Shown here piece by piece: positions 1 through 10,436 of a stretch of 64,000 nt of DNA. A program made the translations under genes and the position numbers. Position 1 is the stretch's first letter, and each line of letters begins with the position of its first letter. The notes beneath the pieces were generated by a model. That model worked only from the letters and a program-made list of their open reading frames with translations. It was not told the origin of the DNA and did not search any database. This stretch comes from Hansfordia pulvinata (taxonomy: Eukaryota; Ascomycota; Sordariomycetes; Xylariales). The stretch covers positions 630,001 to 694,000 of the forward strand of contig BJKQ01000009.1 in assembly GCA_006538405.1 (NCBI GenBank), written 5' to 3'.

Positions 1-475
1 TCAACCCGTGCTTCTTCAAGCGATGTGCAGCAAGTCAGGGGTACGTTCATCACGCACAGATCTCAGCGTGGTATTGGAAAAGCATATCAGCAGTGCATGA
101 AGAAGGCTGGGCTGCGGAACCGAGCGATGCAAGACCGCAACCGCTCGTCGCACAAGCCGTTCCGCCGCGTGCCGGGTTGGACTTCTCGTCGACGTGGTGC
201 CAGGCCTGTGGGCGGGCTCTTGTGGCACGGGAGCACATACAGACTGGTTGAGGGACACGCACGCAACCCGGCCGATCAGCCGCAAGAGGGAGCGCGGCCC
301 AGGGGACATCGGCTACGGCTCCACGGTTCGAATCAGAATTGCTCTTTCTCTAGCTGGCATCACAAGCCCCGCACCCGTCTATGTATGGGGTGGATGCAGT
401 GCATCTCAACAGCGAACCCCCCTTTCCATCCCACCCGGGCTCGGGGCCGCACCTCGAACCAGGCCCCGCCTCCGC
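1..475. other. 3' flank of the MTA phosphorylase gene, no gene seen
   Basis: Short overlapping open frames on both strands lack family resemblance and splice structure. A tRNA T-loop-like stretch near 314 does not fold into a T arm. Nothing else is supported here. Confidence 0.5.
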
Positions 476-1676
476 TTACTCCAAGAAGCCCGGGAACAGG
501 AACTGGACCTTCTTGAGGGCCTCGGGGTTGCGGCCCTCAGGCTTGGTGCAGAACATGACCGCGCCCTTGCTGGCGCCCTCGTAGTGCTTGGCGGCGACCA
601 CGTCGGCGTTCTCGGGCTTGCACAGCTCGTCCAGGACCGAGGCCACCAGGCGGCGGGCATTCTGGCCGTTGGTCTCCATCGTGTGCATGACCATCGACAC
701 GTCGACGTCGGCGCCCGTGTGCCAGCAGTCGTAGTCGGTGGCCATGCAGATGACCTGGAGGGCCATCTCGGCCTCGCGAGCCAGCTTGGCCTCGGGCAAC
801 AGCGACATACTAATCACCGAGCCACCCCAAGACCGGTACAGGTTGGACTCGGCGCGGGTGGAGAACTGGGGCCCCTCTGTTTCGGTCTGTCAGTTTTACT
901 CTTTTCACCTCTCGTCGCAGAGCGCGCAGGGGAGGAGTGAAATGCCTCGACGTACCCATGCAGACAGCGGTGCCCTTGCCGTGGAGGACGACACCCTCGC
1001 CCTCCATGGCCTGGGCGCAGCGACGGACGACGTCGGCGACCTTGTCGTCGTAGGGGTCGCCAAAGGGGACGTGGCCGACGAGGCCGCCCTCGAAGAAGGT
1101 GGCGGGGCGGATGCCCTTGGTGCGGTCGATGACCTGGTCGGGGATGACAAAGTCCTTGGGCTTGATCTCCTCCTGCAGGCTGCCGACGGCGGAGAAGGCG
1201 ACGACGCAGCGGACGCCAATGTGGCGCAGGGCGGCGATGTTGGCGCGGGCGGGGATCTCGTGGGGCGCGTGCTCGTGGTGGGCGCCGTGGCGGGCGAGGA
1301 AGGCGACGGGGACGCCGCCGTGGTCGAGGATCAGGATCGGGGCCGAGGGCTTGCCCCAGGGCGTGTCCGGGTTGACGCGCGCGATGGGCGTGAAGCCATC
1401 GAGCTTGTACAAACCAGTGCCGCCGATGACGGCAATCTGCACGGGGCCTGGTTGGCGAGGGATGTCAGCACGGAACGATCAGGATTGGCTCGAGCGGCCC
1501 GGCTTGGCCGGTGAGCACAGGCGTGAGAGCCAAGGAAGACGCGCGATAATGCAGTCCCCGTGAAGCTCGCTGGCGGGGTAAAATGACGTGACAGGCGAGG
1601 CGGATTGGCGGTCGCGGGCCAGCGCAGTAGAGGCGGAAGGTAACTCACGGTCAAAGGTGGTGGGCAGGTCAGCCAT
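476..1676 (-). CDS. MEU1: S-methyl-5'-thioadenosine phosphorylase
   Basis: Cleaves methylthioadenosine with phosphate to adenine and 5-methylthioribose-1-phosphate in the methionine salvage pathway. The product is probably cytosolic or nuclear. Three exons, read on the minus strand: 1676-1649, 1447-956 and 876-476, giving 306 aa. The 28-nt first exon starts at ATG 1676 and ends at a GTGAGT donor. Visible family features are the N-terminal phosphate loop IGGTG (about residues 17-21), the ARHG segment, the GPQFSTRAES segment across the second junction, and the ATDYDCW motif typical of the MTAP branch of purine phosphorylases. Length matches the family (about 280-340 aa). The frame is intact. 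The start and both splice junctions are well supported because the protein reads continuously against the family. Confidence 0.93.
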
Positions 1677-2397
1677 GGTGCCAGAGTCGAGTTGAGAGAG
1701 GGGGGATGTGATCGAGAGGCAGAGATTGACTTGAGAAGGCGTGATATTAATATTCTCTGCTATAAGTGAGCAGTGCCTCCGCGCCGCATGGGAAAAAGAA
1801 CTCGGCGGCAGGAGCTGTCCGTAAACATGGATGGCTGCCCCTCCTTCCGTATCTGGCCACAGGGCGGAGGGGCACACGATTAGTACGGGAATCCCGGATA
1901 CCGGTATCTGAAGGTACGTACGGGCGTGGAACGGTTTGGACGCGTCTCGGCGCACGAAACGCCGCCCTAAGGTAGTGGTAGCCACGGCGAAAATGACGCG
2001 CCCGGTGCCGTGATCGTCGTCTTTGCACCGTCCCGACCGTGCCGCCGGTACCAGGTCTCGACCACGATTCAGGATTCAGCTTATTCCTCCACTTGGGCAT
2101 CAATGTCTGTCTGTACATCGTGACTAGGTATTCAATGTTGGGTTTTGGCCGGGAGTCCGTTTTGCGAGTCAAAGCGGACTTTTGCTTTAACGCCATCCTC
2201 TGCTCGCTGGGAGCAGGAGCCACTGCATTCTGCTTCATGCCCGTGGTTACTGCCAGCAGCACTGTGTCAACCGTTTACGTGCTCAGACAGAACAGCCTTC
2301 ATGGATGGCATAGATTCAAATTGGGTATACGCACATGCAAATCAGTCTGCTCAAAGGGCATTTCCCCATGAATCGGCCCCCTCGGCGCGTTGCTCTG
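1677..2397. other. Intergenic: MTAP promoter and HET 3' flank
   Basis: Holds the upstream region of the MTA phosphorylase gene and the 3' flank of the HET gene, both on the minus strand. No gene or repeat seen. Confidence 0.5.
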
Positions 2398-4708
2398 CTA
2401 TATGATCACGACCTCCTTGCGAGTGGAGCAGTGGCTGAGCAGGTCGTCAAACGTCTTCTTCTGCGTCTTCCTCGACAAATGGAACCTACCAAACCTCTCA
2501 AACTTGGTGCCGTCGCTCGGTGCCTCCTTGAGGACCATGAACGTGCTCTCATCCGGCCACATGTGGCCCCAGAAGAGGATGAGCAGGTCCTTGACGTCCT
2601 CGGCCTCCTGCAGCTTCATGGCATAGTCCATCCTGACGTGCAGCTTGGGGTCGATCTTGACCTCCTCCCAGGCGGACTCCCTGACCTGCGGGGCACCGCC
2701 ATCGCCCGGGTCGCTGTGGACGGTGACCTTCTGCTTCACGTGGCCGACCGGGGCGAACCTGTAGACCGGCGGCGAGTTGGCGTTGCCGGCGCTGACGAGG
2801 ATCGCCGTGACCTTGGCCACGCGCCCAGTGCACCGCAGGAAGCCGCCCACCGCCTGGCCGACCTCGGTCGAGCCGCGGGCGTACGTGCACTCGACCTCGT
2901 TGATCTCGACGTCGACGCGCGAGGCGGCGCACCCAAAGTCCATGCGGTTGCCGTACATGACCTTGCCGAAGACGGACAGCCACGACCAGCTGGGCGCCAG
3001 GTACGCGCCGGGCTTGCGGTGGTTGTCGACGATGCGCCAGCACAGCTGGTGCTCGAGCGACCGCTCCCACAGGCCGGCCAGGTAGCGGCCCCCCTTGCCG
3101 GTGCACAGCGCCTGCTCGGCGATGCCGGCGAGGGCCACGCCGCGGTCCTGGTCGTAGGTGAGCAGCAGCGCCGAGTACTTCTCCGTGACGCGCATCCACT
3201 GGATCGGCAGGTAGGTCTCGCCCCGGAGCACGCAGCTCACGTGGGCGAGCTTGAAGTTGGTCAGGGCCACCATGCCGCCGCACTGGCAGTCGACGGCCCG
3301 GTTGCACTCCCACTTGAGCTCCCCGGCGTCGTAGTAGATGACCCGGGGCGCCAGCAGCCGCTCCTGCAGCACCCACCCGCGCCGCATCAGCGTCATCGGG
3401 CTGTCGTTGGCGTGGTAGTTGCTGCCGTACGCGTCGTGCGTCCGCACGGGCTGCTGGCGCACGAAGACCCCGGGAAGCCCGGCACCTCGTGCTTGGGGAA
3501 CCGGCCGGGAGCTCGCTGTCGGCGAACAGGCCGCCCTCCGAGTCCAGCGCCCAGCTGGCCGCGATGCTGAGGAACGACTTGCCGTAGATGTCTCTCATCT
3601 TGACCGACTGCCGCTGCCAGTCCTCCAGGTCGTCCTGCAGGATGCAGAGCGTGTCGATCCAGATGTAGTCCAGGGGGAGCTCGCGGATGAGGCCGACGGC
3701 GTCCTGGTACGTCTTGGGCAGCGAGTCCCACGCAATCTCGCTGGTCATCGCCTCTTGGTTGGCCTTGGTCAGGGTGAAGTTCTCCTGGGCGCCCCATCTG
3801 TGGCTCAGGGTCGCGTAGTGGGCTCTCTGCCCGTTGGTCTGGAGGACTCGGATCCGGCCGTCCTGCAACAGTCAGCTCGCGGGCGCAAGAGAGAGAGAGA
3901 GAGAAAGACGCAGCGGTCGGGTCTAAGTAGAACACGCGTGCGTACCGAGACCTGGAGGACACGATCGGGCAAGATGGGCTTCTCCTTTGGCAGGCAATCG
4001 TGGCCCTCGCCGCACAGCCTCAGCCAGTCCCACAGATGGGCCAGGCTTTCCTGCGAGCCGGTCTGTCGCACAGGGTGGAAACTGAGATTGCGGATCGCCC
4101 TGCACGACGCGTTGGCGCCATCTACACACTCGTCACACAAAACACCACCGCCGTTAGCACCCAGCCAGCCCGGAGCATTGACCCTGATGATCGTCCCGTT
4201 CACCGGATGGCCAACCTATTGGGCCCGAAGAGGTGAAGGCGGGTGAAAGGGAGGATCGGAAGGCAGGGTCAGAAAGAGGAGGGGGTCGCTCTCACTCACC
4301 ACCACCACCACCCTCGCTCCCCTCCCGCCACACGTTAAAGTTGACCCAGTCGGACGACTGCGAGGACGCCTGGGTGCGCAGGTAGCGGCGCTTCGAGAGG
4401 GAGCCGCCGGCGGTGTCGAACGAGACGCGCAGCCGGCTGTCGTCGCCCGAGGCGTCGCGGAAGACGTTGTCGCGGCCGGACCGCAGCGCCGCGGCCACCG
4501 ACGCCCGCCACGCCGCCTCGACCTCGGGGACGCCCAGCAGCGCGGCCGCCGCCGCGCCGCACGTCGGGCAGCCGTCCCGCTGCGCGCTCGCCCGCACCGC
4601 GCCCAGCAGCACCGTCGCGTCCGCCTTGGAGTGCGCCGCCTGCGCGCACGTCTCCGGGTCGCAGCCCGAGTGCAGCGCCGCGCACGCGCACGCCCCCGCC
4701 GGTCTCAT
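2398..4708 (-). CDS. HET-domain (heterokaryon incompatibility) protein, frame broken twice
   Basis: HET-domain proteins act in fungal non-self recognition and can trigger cell death after hyphal fusion; the partner here is unknown. Exons read on the minus strand: 4708-4300, 4121-3946 and 3862-2398. The second acceptor is the least certain. Exon 1 encodes a Cys-rich N terminus (several CxxC-like spacings). The HET domain core follows in exon 3, with ATLSHRWG, then DYIWIDTLCILQDD, MRDIYGKSFLSIAAS, and further on RRGWVLQERLLAPRVIYY. Between the two halves the frame changes near 3500-3507 and again at the run 3468-3471. Adding one base at each closes the frame exactly, giving about 683 aa. The bridging residues in the intermediate frame look natural, so assembly deletions are more likely than a true pseudogene, but HET genes do also decay. 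Confidence 0.85.
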
Positions 4709-6484
4709 GGGGCTCTTCTTCTTCTTTTTCTTGTCGTCCGGTTTCCCGTTTCTCTCTTGCTCTTATTTGTCTCCTCGTTCTTCTCGTGTTGAGTGCGGGA
4801 CAGTCGTTCAGCGTTGGTGATGAGCAGGGGCCGCTGTACCGGGCTGGTGAGAAGAAACCCGACACGGCTGCCCTTCTCGCCGCTCTCACCTACCTATATA
4901 CTCGTAGCTGTTCGATGCGACACCGGCAGGGCACCCTGGCTGGCTCGTCTCCGCCCCGGTGATCCCACGGCCTCCAGCCGCATGGGGTAGTCTTAGGAGA
5001 ATAAGCCGGGGACGGCTGCAGCCGCTGTGGATTGTGGACTCGCCTTGGAGCTGACGTGGTTTGGCGACCCCTCGCGAAGGGTTCAGCTTGTTAGTGTTAC
5101 TATGCGTCTATGTAGATAGATACCTATGCATGCTATATCTGTTTCTCACAGAGTCCCTTTCGCCCGTCACTACGTTGAGTATACCCGTGTTGGGGATACG
5201 ACGGTGAGGTACGAGTGAATCCGCCAGGTCCCGTCGGAACTCGTCGTCACGCTAGCCTCCAGCTGAAGACCCGAGACCGCCACAAGAAGCTTTCGACAAC
5301 CGCGTGGCCCCTCACGACCAGCATGCCGGACTGGTCGGGGAGGCGCAGCCCGGGATCCAATGTGTGCTGCAGCGACTAGTTGTGGGGGCCAGAGGCATTC
5401 GAACCAGGGGCCATCAAGAAGAAGACGCGTATCTACTCGCCGTGCTCGTACAGAGCAGACAGAGAAGCCTACAACTGTGCCCAGTCGGACATGCATTCGA
5501 GTTGCGGCGGTCCCGAGCCGCCCAGTAGAGGCGGGCCATTTACTGGATGGGGGAGAGCCCGGCGCAGGATCGTGTGTGCAGGTTTCTTAGGAGGAGCGCG
5601 CGCGCATGGGGGCTCGTCGCCAACAGCAGGCCATGGCCCCGTTCATCACAGTTGCGATATCCACCACGGACCTTCGTCGTGATCAGGTAAATGCCTCAAC
5701 AATACGGACAGGAGAGGCTTTGGACGTGCATGCCTCATGCTGAGGACTCCTCCTCTGGACTTAGACGGCCAAGACCTGGTTCCATGAGCTCCGCCGACAA
5801 CGCGACTGTTGAAACTCTCAACTGCCCAGTCTTCCAGTGCAAGCCGTCAAGTCATGTAAAGGGTCGAATTGCTATAGCGGGGCTATTGCCACAAGCTACA
5901 TCCGCGCAAAATGCAACGTGCATAACTGCGTGGATGCGCCTGTCTGACTGGTAGGTACATCATTGATGTATCTGGTCCGAATGATTTTTCCTGTCCCCGG
6001 CACGACACGACGCGCACTTGGCGCCCGTGTAAGCGCTGAAATTTAGGGAGGAGGCAAGGCCATCAGCGGCAAGCTTGGATGGCCGTCTGTCTCTTGATCA
6101 ATTGAACCTGTCAAACCGGCCCTGAAAAATTGTACTTTGCCTCATTTGAACCGTGCTGGCACGCTCTTATTACAGGCCCTTTCCTTGCGCACTGGTAACA
6201 GTACCTTATTCGTGGGCGCAGCGGTCGTCTCCAGCGCTGGCCATCCCACCGCACACAAGCCGTGACCCCGCCATTCGCGTGTCTACGCACCCGCACGCTT
6301 CCCATTATTACGTCGGTAGTGGGGCAGATTCCGGCAGGCGAGGCTTCACCCTTCACGTTGCCATGCCGCCCACCCAGCGCAGCCTTGTATCGATACCGGA
6401 CCGCCTCATACCTGACCACTCTGCCTGACTTCCCTGGACACGCGCAATACCGGTGAGCGGCCCTGGCCGACGACACCCGCCGCC
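4709..6484. other. Divergent promoter region, HET / Ctr86-like
   Basis: A 1.8-kb gene-free interval between two divergent genes. Only short overlapping open frames on both strands are present, none with family resemblance. No repeat of note. Confidence 0.5.
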
Positions 6485-9400
6485 ATGTCAGCGTCTGTCG
6501 CCGACGGCGCCGACCCGGCCTCCGCCAACGGATGGGACCACGATTCCATAGAGGAGCGCGTCTTCGCCGCTGCCCTCATCGCCCTCGAGGGCCACTACAT
6601 GCAGGACCCTGTCATGGGCCCGCAAACAAATGGCAAGGTCTCCGTCTTCGTCTCCAAGACCCTTGAAAAGACACACACGCTCAAGGACGTCAGGTAACGA
6701 CCGACCCCGATGTGCCCCAGGGCCCGCCCCTTTCGCCCCCCCCCCCCCCCCCCCCCCCGCGCGCCGCTCTGACACTCCTCAAAGGGAACTGCTGTCCAAG
6801 AACCTCAAGATCTGGATTCTTCTGCGTCGCGCCGTCTGCGCCGCCGTCTGCGATCTCAACGAGAAGTCGCTCGGCGTCCGCTCTCAGCCGCTGGTGCCGA
6901 CCAAGTTCATCGACATCACCACGCCGGAGGTGACGGCACTCATCATCAAGAACTATGCCGCGCTCAAGGAGGCTCTGCAAATGCTGAACAAGCTGATGCA
7001 CATTGCCCGCAACCTGCTCGTCACCACCACCCCCGAGCTGCCCCAGGATCTCTCCGCCGCCATCAACTTTGACCAGGAGGTCTACGAGGCCATCTGTCTG
7101 TGCGTCAACGTAACAAGCAAAGGGATCGACGGCGAGATGCCAGAGGACGATGCCTCTCGAGTCAAACTGAACGAGATCACCGAGTTATGTAAGAGTCGCT
7201 ACAGCCCTCAACACACGTCGGAGCTAACCATGATGAAAAAGACAAGAAGGTGCTCGTGACTTCGCTCCAGCAGGCACATAACTGGATCGCCAAGAACGAT
7301 CGCAACAAGATGACCTTCTGGTATCGCGTCTTGATTGAGTCTCCAGACGTCGATCACAACCCGGCGCCCGAGGACCACCACGATGCCGTTCTGGACTATC
7401 CCGCCCGAGGACGCTGGCGCTGCGCACTGAGATCGCCAACTGGCTGAAGAGGAATTCAAAGATGTGTGCGGCGGCGGCAGAGATTTGCAAAAACTATTAC
7501 GACAACCAGGACGAGAACCAAAGGGACCCGTGGCTGCCTCAGGACTGGAACCTAGCCTGGAACTACACTCCCAGAGAGATGTGGGCATGGGAACCAGATA
7601 CCGACACAGAAGACAAAGTCGGCTCGTGGGATTCGGCTGCGACAAACAAGACCGAGCAGGATCGTACGTACGGCCGCGTGTCTCACGAGCTGGATGAATG
7701 GTGGGAAGCCACACGCTGCCCAAACCCGAACAATCACGACCTGATCATGTACCCGATCGACGCGGTGCCCGAGCGGATACAGGACTGCGAGGCCAACTAC
7801 ATGCAACGCTTTGCGACGACCGAAATCACAGAAGATCACCACGAGGCCTTGGAGCAAAGCGTGGAAGAAGGACCCAACGCGGCCGAGTGGCACGGCCAGA
7901 CGTCTCAAGCGACCCCCGAGTACGCTCCCGAGTATGAATATGAGGAAGACCCGGATGACGACGAGTCGTATGGAGAGGGCCCCATGACCGGCCTCCTTAC
8001 CGAGGTGCCAAACATCCTGGATCCTAAACAAATCGAAGCGTTGCACATGATCGTCAAGTCCTGCATCTTGGACTCGGCCGGCTCCGGGCTGACGCGGTTT
8101 GGCGACAATTTGCAGCAAACCCGATGCCGGATACTGTTGGCCACCGACTGCGGCAAGAACCTGCTCAGGGAACTGCTCGTCTTCATTGCCGTGTGGGAGA
8201 AGGATGAGGATTCGCTCATCTTCCAGATCAGCAGTCAGATCGTGCAGGCCATCCACGAAAACTCGCTGGTCCCTTACGCGTGGACTGCCGTGCGAAGCCC
8301 CAAAGACATCATATCGCCAGCGCAGACGGTGTTGCTCCGCCTGATCACGTCGCTGACACGCACCGCCTTCTACCCGCCCAAGGACTACGACCACAAGATG
8401 ACCATAGAGCCTCAAGAGGCCGAAAAGGCCATGCCAAGCCCCGAGGCGCGCCTGGTAAAGATGCTCAACTTCCTCTACAGCATCTTCCGCAGCCGCATCG
8501 TGCCCGAGTGCGTGGCGCTCATGCGGATCCAGGGCGAGGTGCGCAAGAGCCGGATCGACGCCGCGGACTTCCCCGTCGACAACTGGGATCTGGAGCGAGC
8601 AAAGGATGGCCTTGTGCAATATCTCGACTTCCTGTACACCATTGCCGAGATCTACCCTCTGAGACAGCACTTGATTGAATGGGAGACCGTGTACGAGCTG
8701 CTGAAGTTGCTCGAGGGTCTGGACGTGTGTGTGGAGAAGATCCCCTTTGCCGGTTCACAGCACCCGGCCAGCCACCACCGACCTGCTCCGCCTGCCCCAA
8801 CTGCAGCAAGTCATGACCAGCAGCAACAGAACCCACCGCCGCCGCCGCCTCCCCCGCCGCCGCCGCTGTCCGATCCCCCGTATGAGTTCACCTGGTCCGG
8901 GATCAAGGGCCAGATCCTGTCAATCATGGCGGCACTGCTGCAGCCGCCGCCCGGGCAGTCGTCGCCCGGAAACCCGACTGTGCAGTTGCAGATTGTCCAG
9001 CACAACGGCATCATTGCCTTGCTGAACTGCTGTCTGTACGACGACAACAACCGCTTCTGCCGTGAGCGTACCCAGCTGTGCCTCAAGTGGCTGATGGACG
9101 GTTCGCCTGAGGCATCAGACTTCCTGCAGAACCTCGTTCAAGCAAGCCCCTCCCCTTCAGCTGGGGCCGGGGCCGGTGGTCCTTCGGTCCAGATTCCCTC
9201 CGCCTCTAACGCTGGCCAAGCTCCTCAACACCACCACCACCACCACCACCACCACCACGATCGTCATCCGCAGCAGCAACAACACCACCCGCAGCACCAC
9301 CGCCTGCAGAAGCCACAACATGCAATGCCGTCGCCAGGCAACCCGGCAACACAGGCGCGAAGCGCCAGCGCGCCGATACCCGCCCCTGCATCGGTCGGCT

Positions 9401-9752
9401 CCAGCAGCTCGGAGAGCAGCAACGCCCCCACCTCCACCTCACAGCAGTCCTACGCAAGCCCTCCTGCCGCGGCGGCGGCCGCCGCCGCCGCCGCTCTCAG
9501 CCTGGAGCGGCGGATAGGCGAGCAGCGCACCCGCAGCGAGGAGCTCGTGAACGACCTGATGGCTCTGACCGTGGCCGACGAGGCCGAGAAGCTGGCCACT
9601 GCCGCGGCGGCGGCTGCGGCGGCTGCGGCGGCGGCGTCTGCTGCGGGCGGCGGCGTCGGGCCCGGCAGCCGCGTCGTCGAGGACGTTTCAGGGGGGATGG
9701 CGGGGAAGACGAGGAGGAAGACGAGGACGAGACCGAGGATGAATACATGTGA
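6485..9752 (+). CDS. ctr86: Ataxin-10 / Ctr86-like protein, frame broken
   Basis: Resembles the ataxin-10 domain proteins of fungi, often annotated as copper transport protein 86; the molecular role is poorly defined. Exons: 6485-6693, 6785-7188 and 7242-9752. Helical repeat-like sequence fills the first part and the middle. The C-terminal ataxin-10 signature is NGIIALLNCCLYDDNNRFCR followed by ERTQLCLKWLMDGSPEAS. A proline-rich linker (about 8815-8880), a His/Gln-rich tract (about 9227-9330) and Ala-rich tracts follow, and the protein ends in an acidic tail. The frame changes twice around 7365-7425 and again at the six-G run 9691-9696. With the frame kept after that run the stop is 9750-9752, after an acidic EDEEEDEDETEDEYM end, rather than a basic extension to 9834. 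Adding two bases net closes the frame (about 1041 aa). Intron 1 contains a 23-base C run. Confidence 0.75.
6736..6758 (+). repeat. C homopolymer, 23 bases, in intron 1 of the Ctr86-like gene
   Basis: Uninterrupted C run about 27 bases before the CAAAG acceptor at 6784. It replaces the usual polypyrimidine tract. Confidence 0.9.
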
Positions 9753-10436
9753 TGCCAGGGCGCATTCTCCAAGCGGAGCATCATCATGCAAATTCTTGTT
9801 GGGCACTGGATGTCGTGTCGTGCCCATTGACTGAATGCGCAGCTGGTGGCATTTCACCATGCGTTTGGGTATAAACACATCTCATTTGGGGAAATTCAGC
9901 AAAGAAGTATATTGATGCAAGAAAGCCGGTAGCAGCAAAAAATGGCGTTGAATACATCGGGTAGAGCACAAAAGCAGCATCTCTTGGATATTTACATGAA
10001 ATCTCCCCCGTCCCCAGCCTGATTTTGCTTTCTTATTGCCTCCCTTCTCCTTTACGTGTGTGAGACGCGTTGCTGAGCCCTAAGACAGGTCGCGAACCAG
10101 GAGAGGGGCTTCTTCGGTTATACCGAACCTTAGTATGGCGTCTGCCCTAAAGCATGCGACGAAGAGAGGGTCTGCCCCAAGCCCTGCGGTAACTGCATAC
10201 GCAGTGAAGTAACGCCCTAGACTGGCCCGTGCGAGCACGCCGGGAAGAAGATAGAAGAATGTGAAGGGTAGAAAAGCCCGTAGGGACAGCGTCAAGAACC
10301 CGGTAGATAGAGTTCGTATCCATCGAGGGTTTCCCCGCTGTATAGCCCGTTGAAGAGGCACGCGTACCGCCGTGAATTCATTTCGACGTACATATTAGCG
10401 ATCCGCCATACTTGGACCTACTAACAACTCTCTCCT
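9753..10436. other. Convergent intergenic region with one odd hydrophobic open frame
   Basis: 3' flanks of two convergent genes. On the minus strand 10361-10080 is open for 93 codons and encodes a hydrophobic peptide. It has no in-frame ATG (it would begin at GTG, with a stop upstream), and I do not recognise it. See findings. Confidence 0.4.

Noticed and set aside
314..333. tRNA T-loop-like GGTTCGAATC
   Set aside because: Flanking bases do not form a T stem and no acceptor or anticodon arm is present.
2335..3570. 411-codon open frame on the plus strand
   Set aside because: Antisense shadow of the HET gene in GC-rich DNA; Arg/Ala/Pro/Val-biased and without a domain.
5390..5405. TTCGAACC, a possible minus-strand T loop
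   Set aside because: Stem bases do not pair and no other arms are found.
9753..9834. C-terminal extension of the Ctr86-like protein to 9834
   Set aside because: It lies in the frame after the break at 9691-9696; the other frame gives the acidic tail and stop at 9752.
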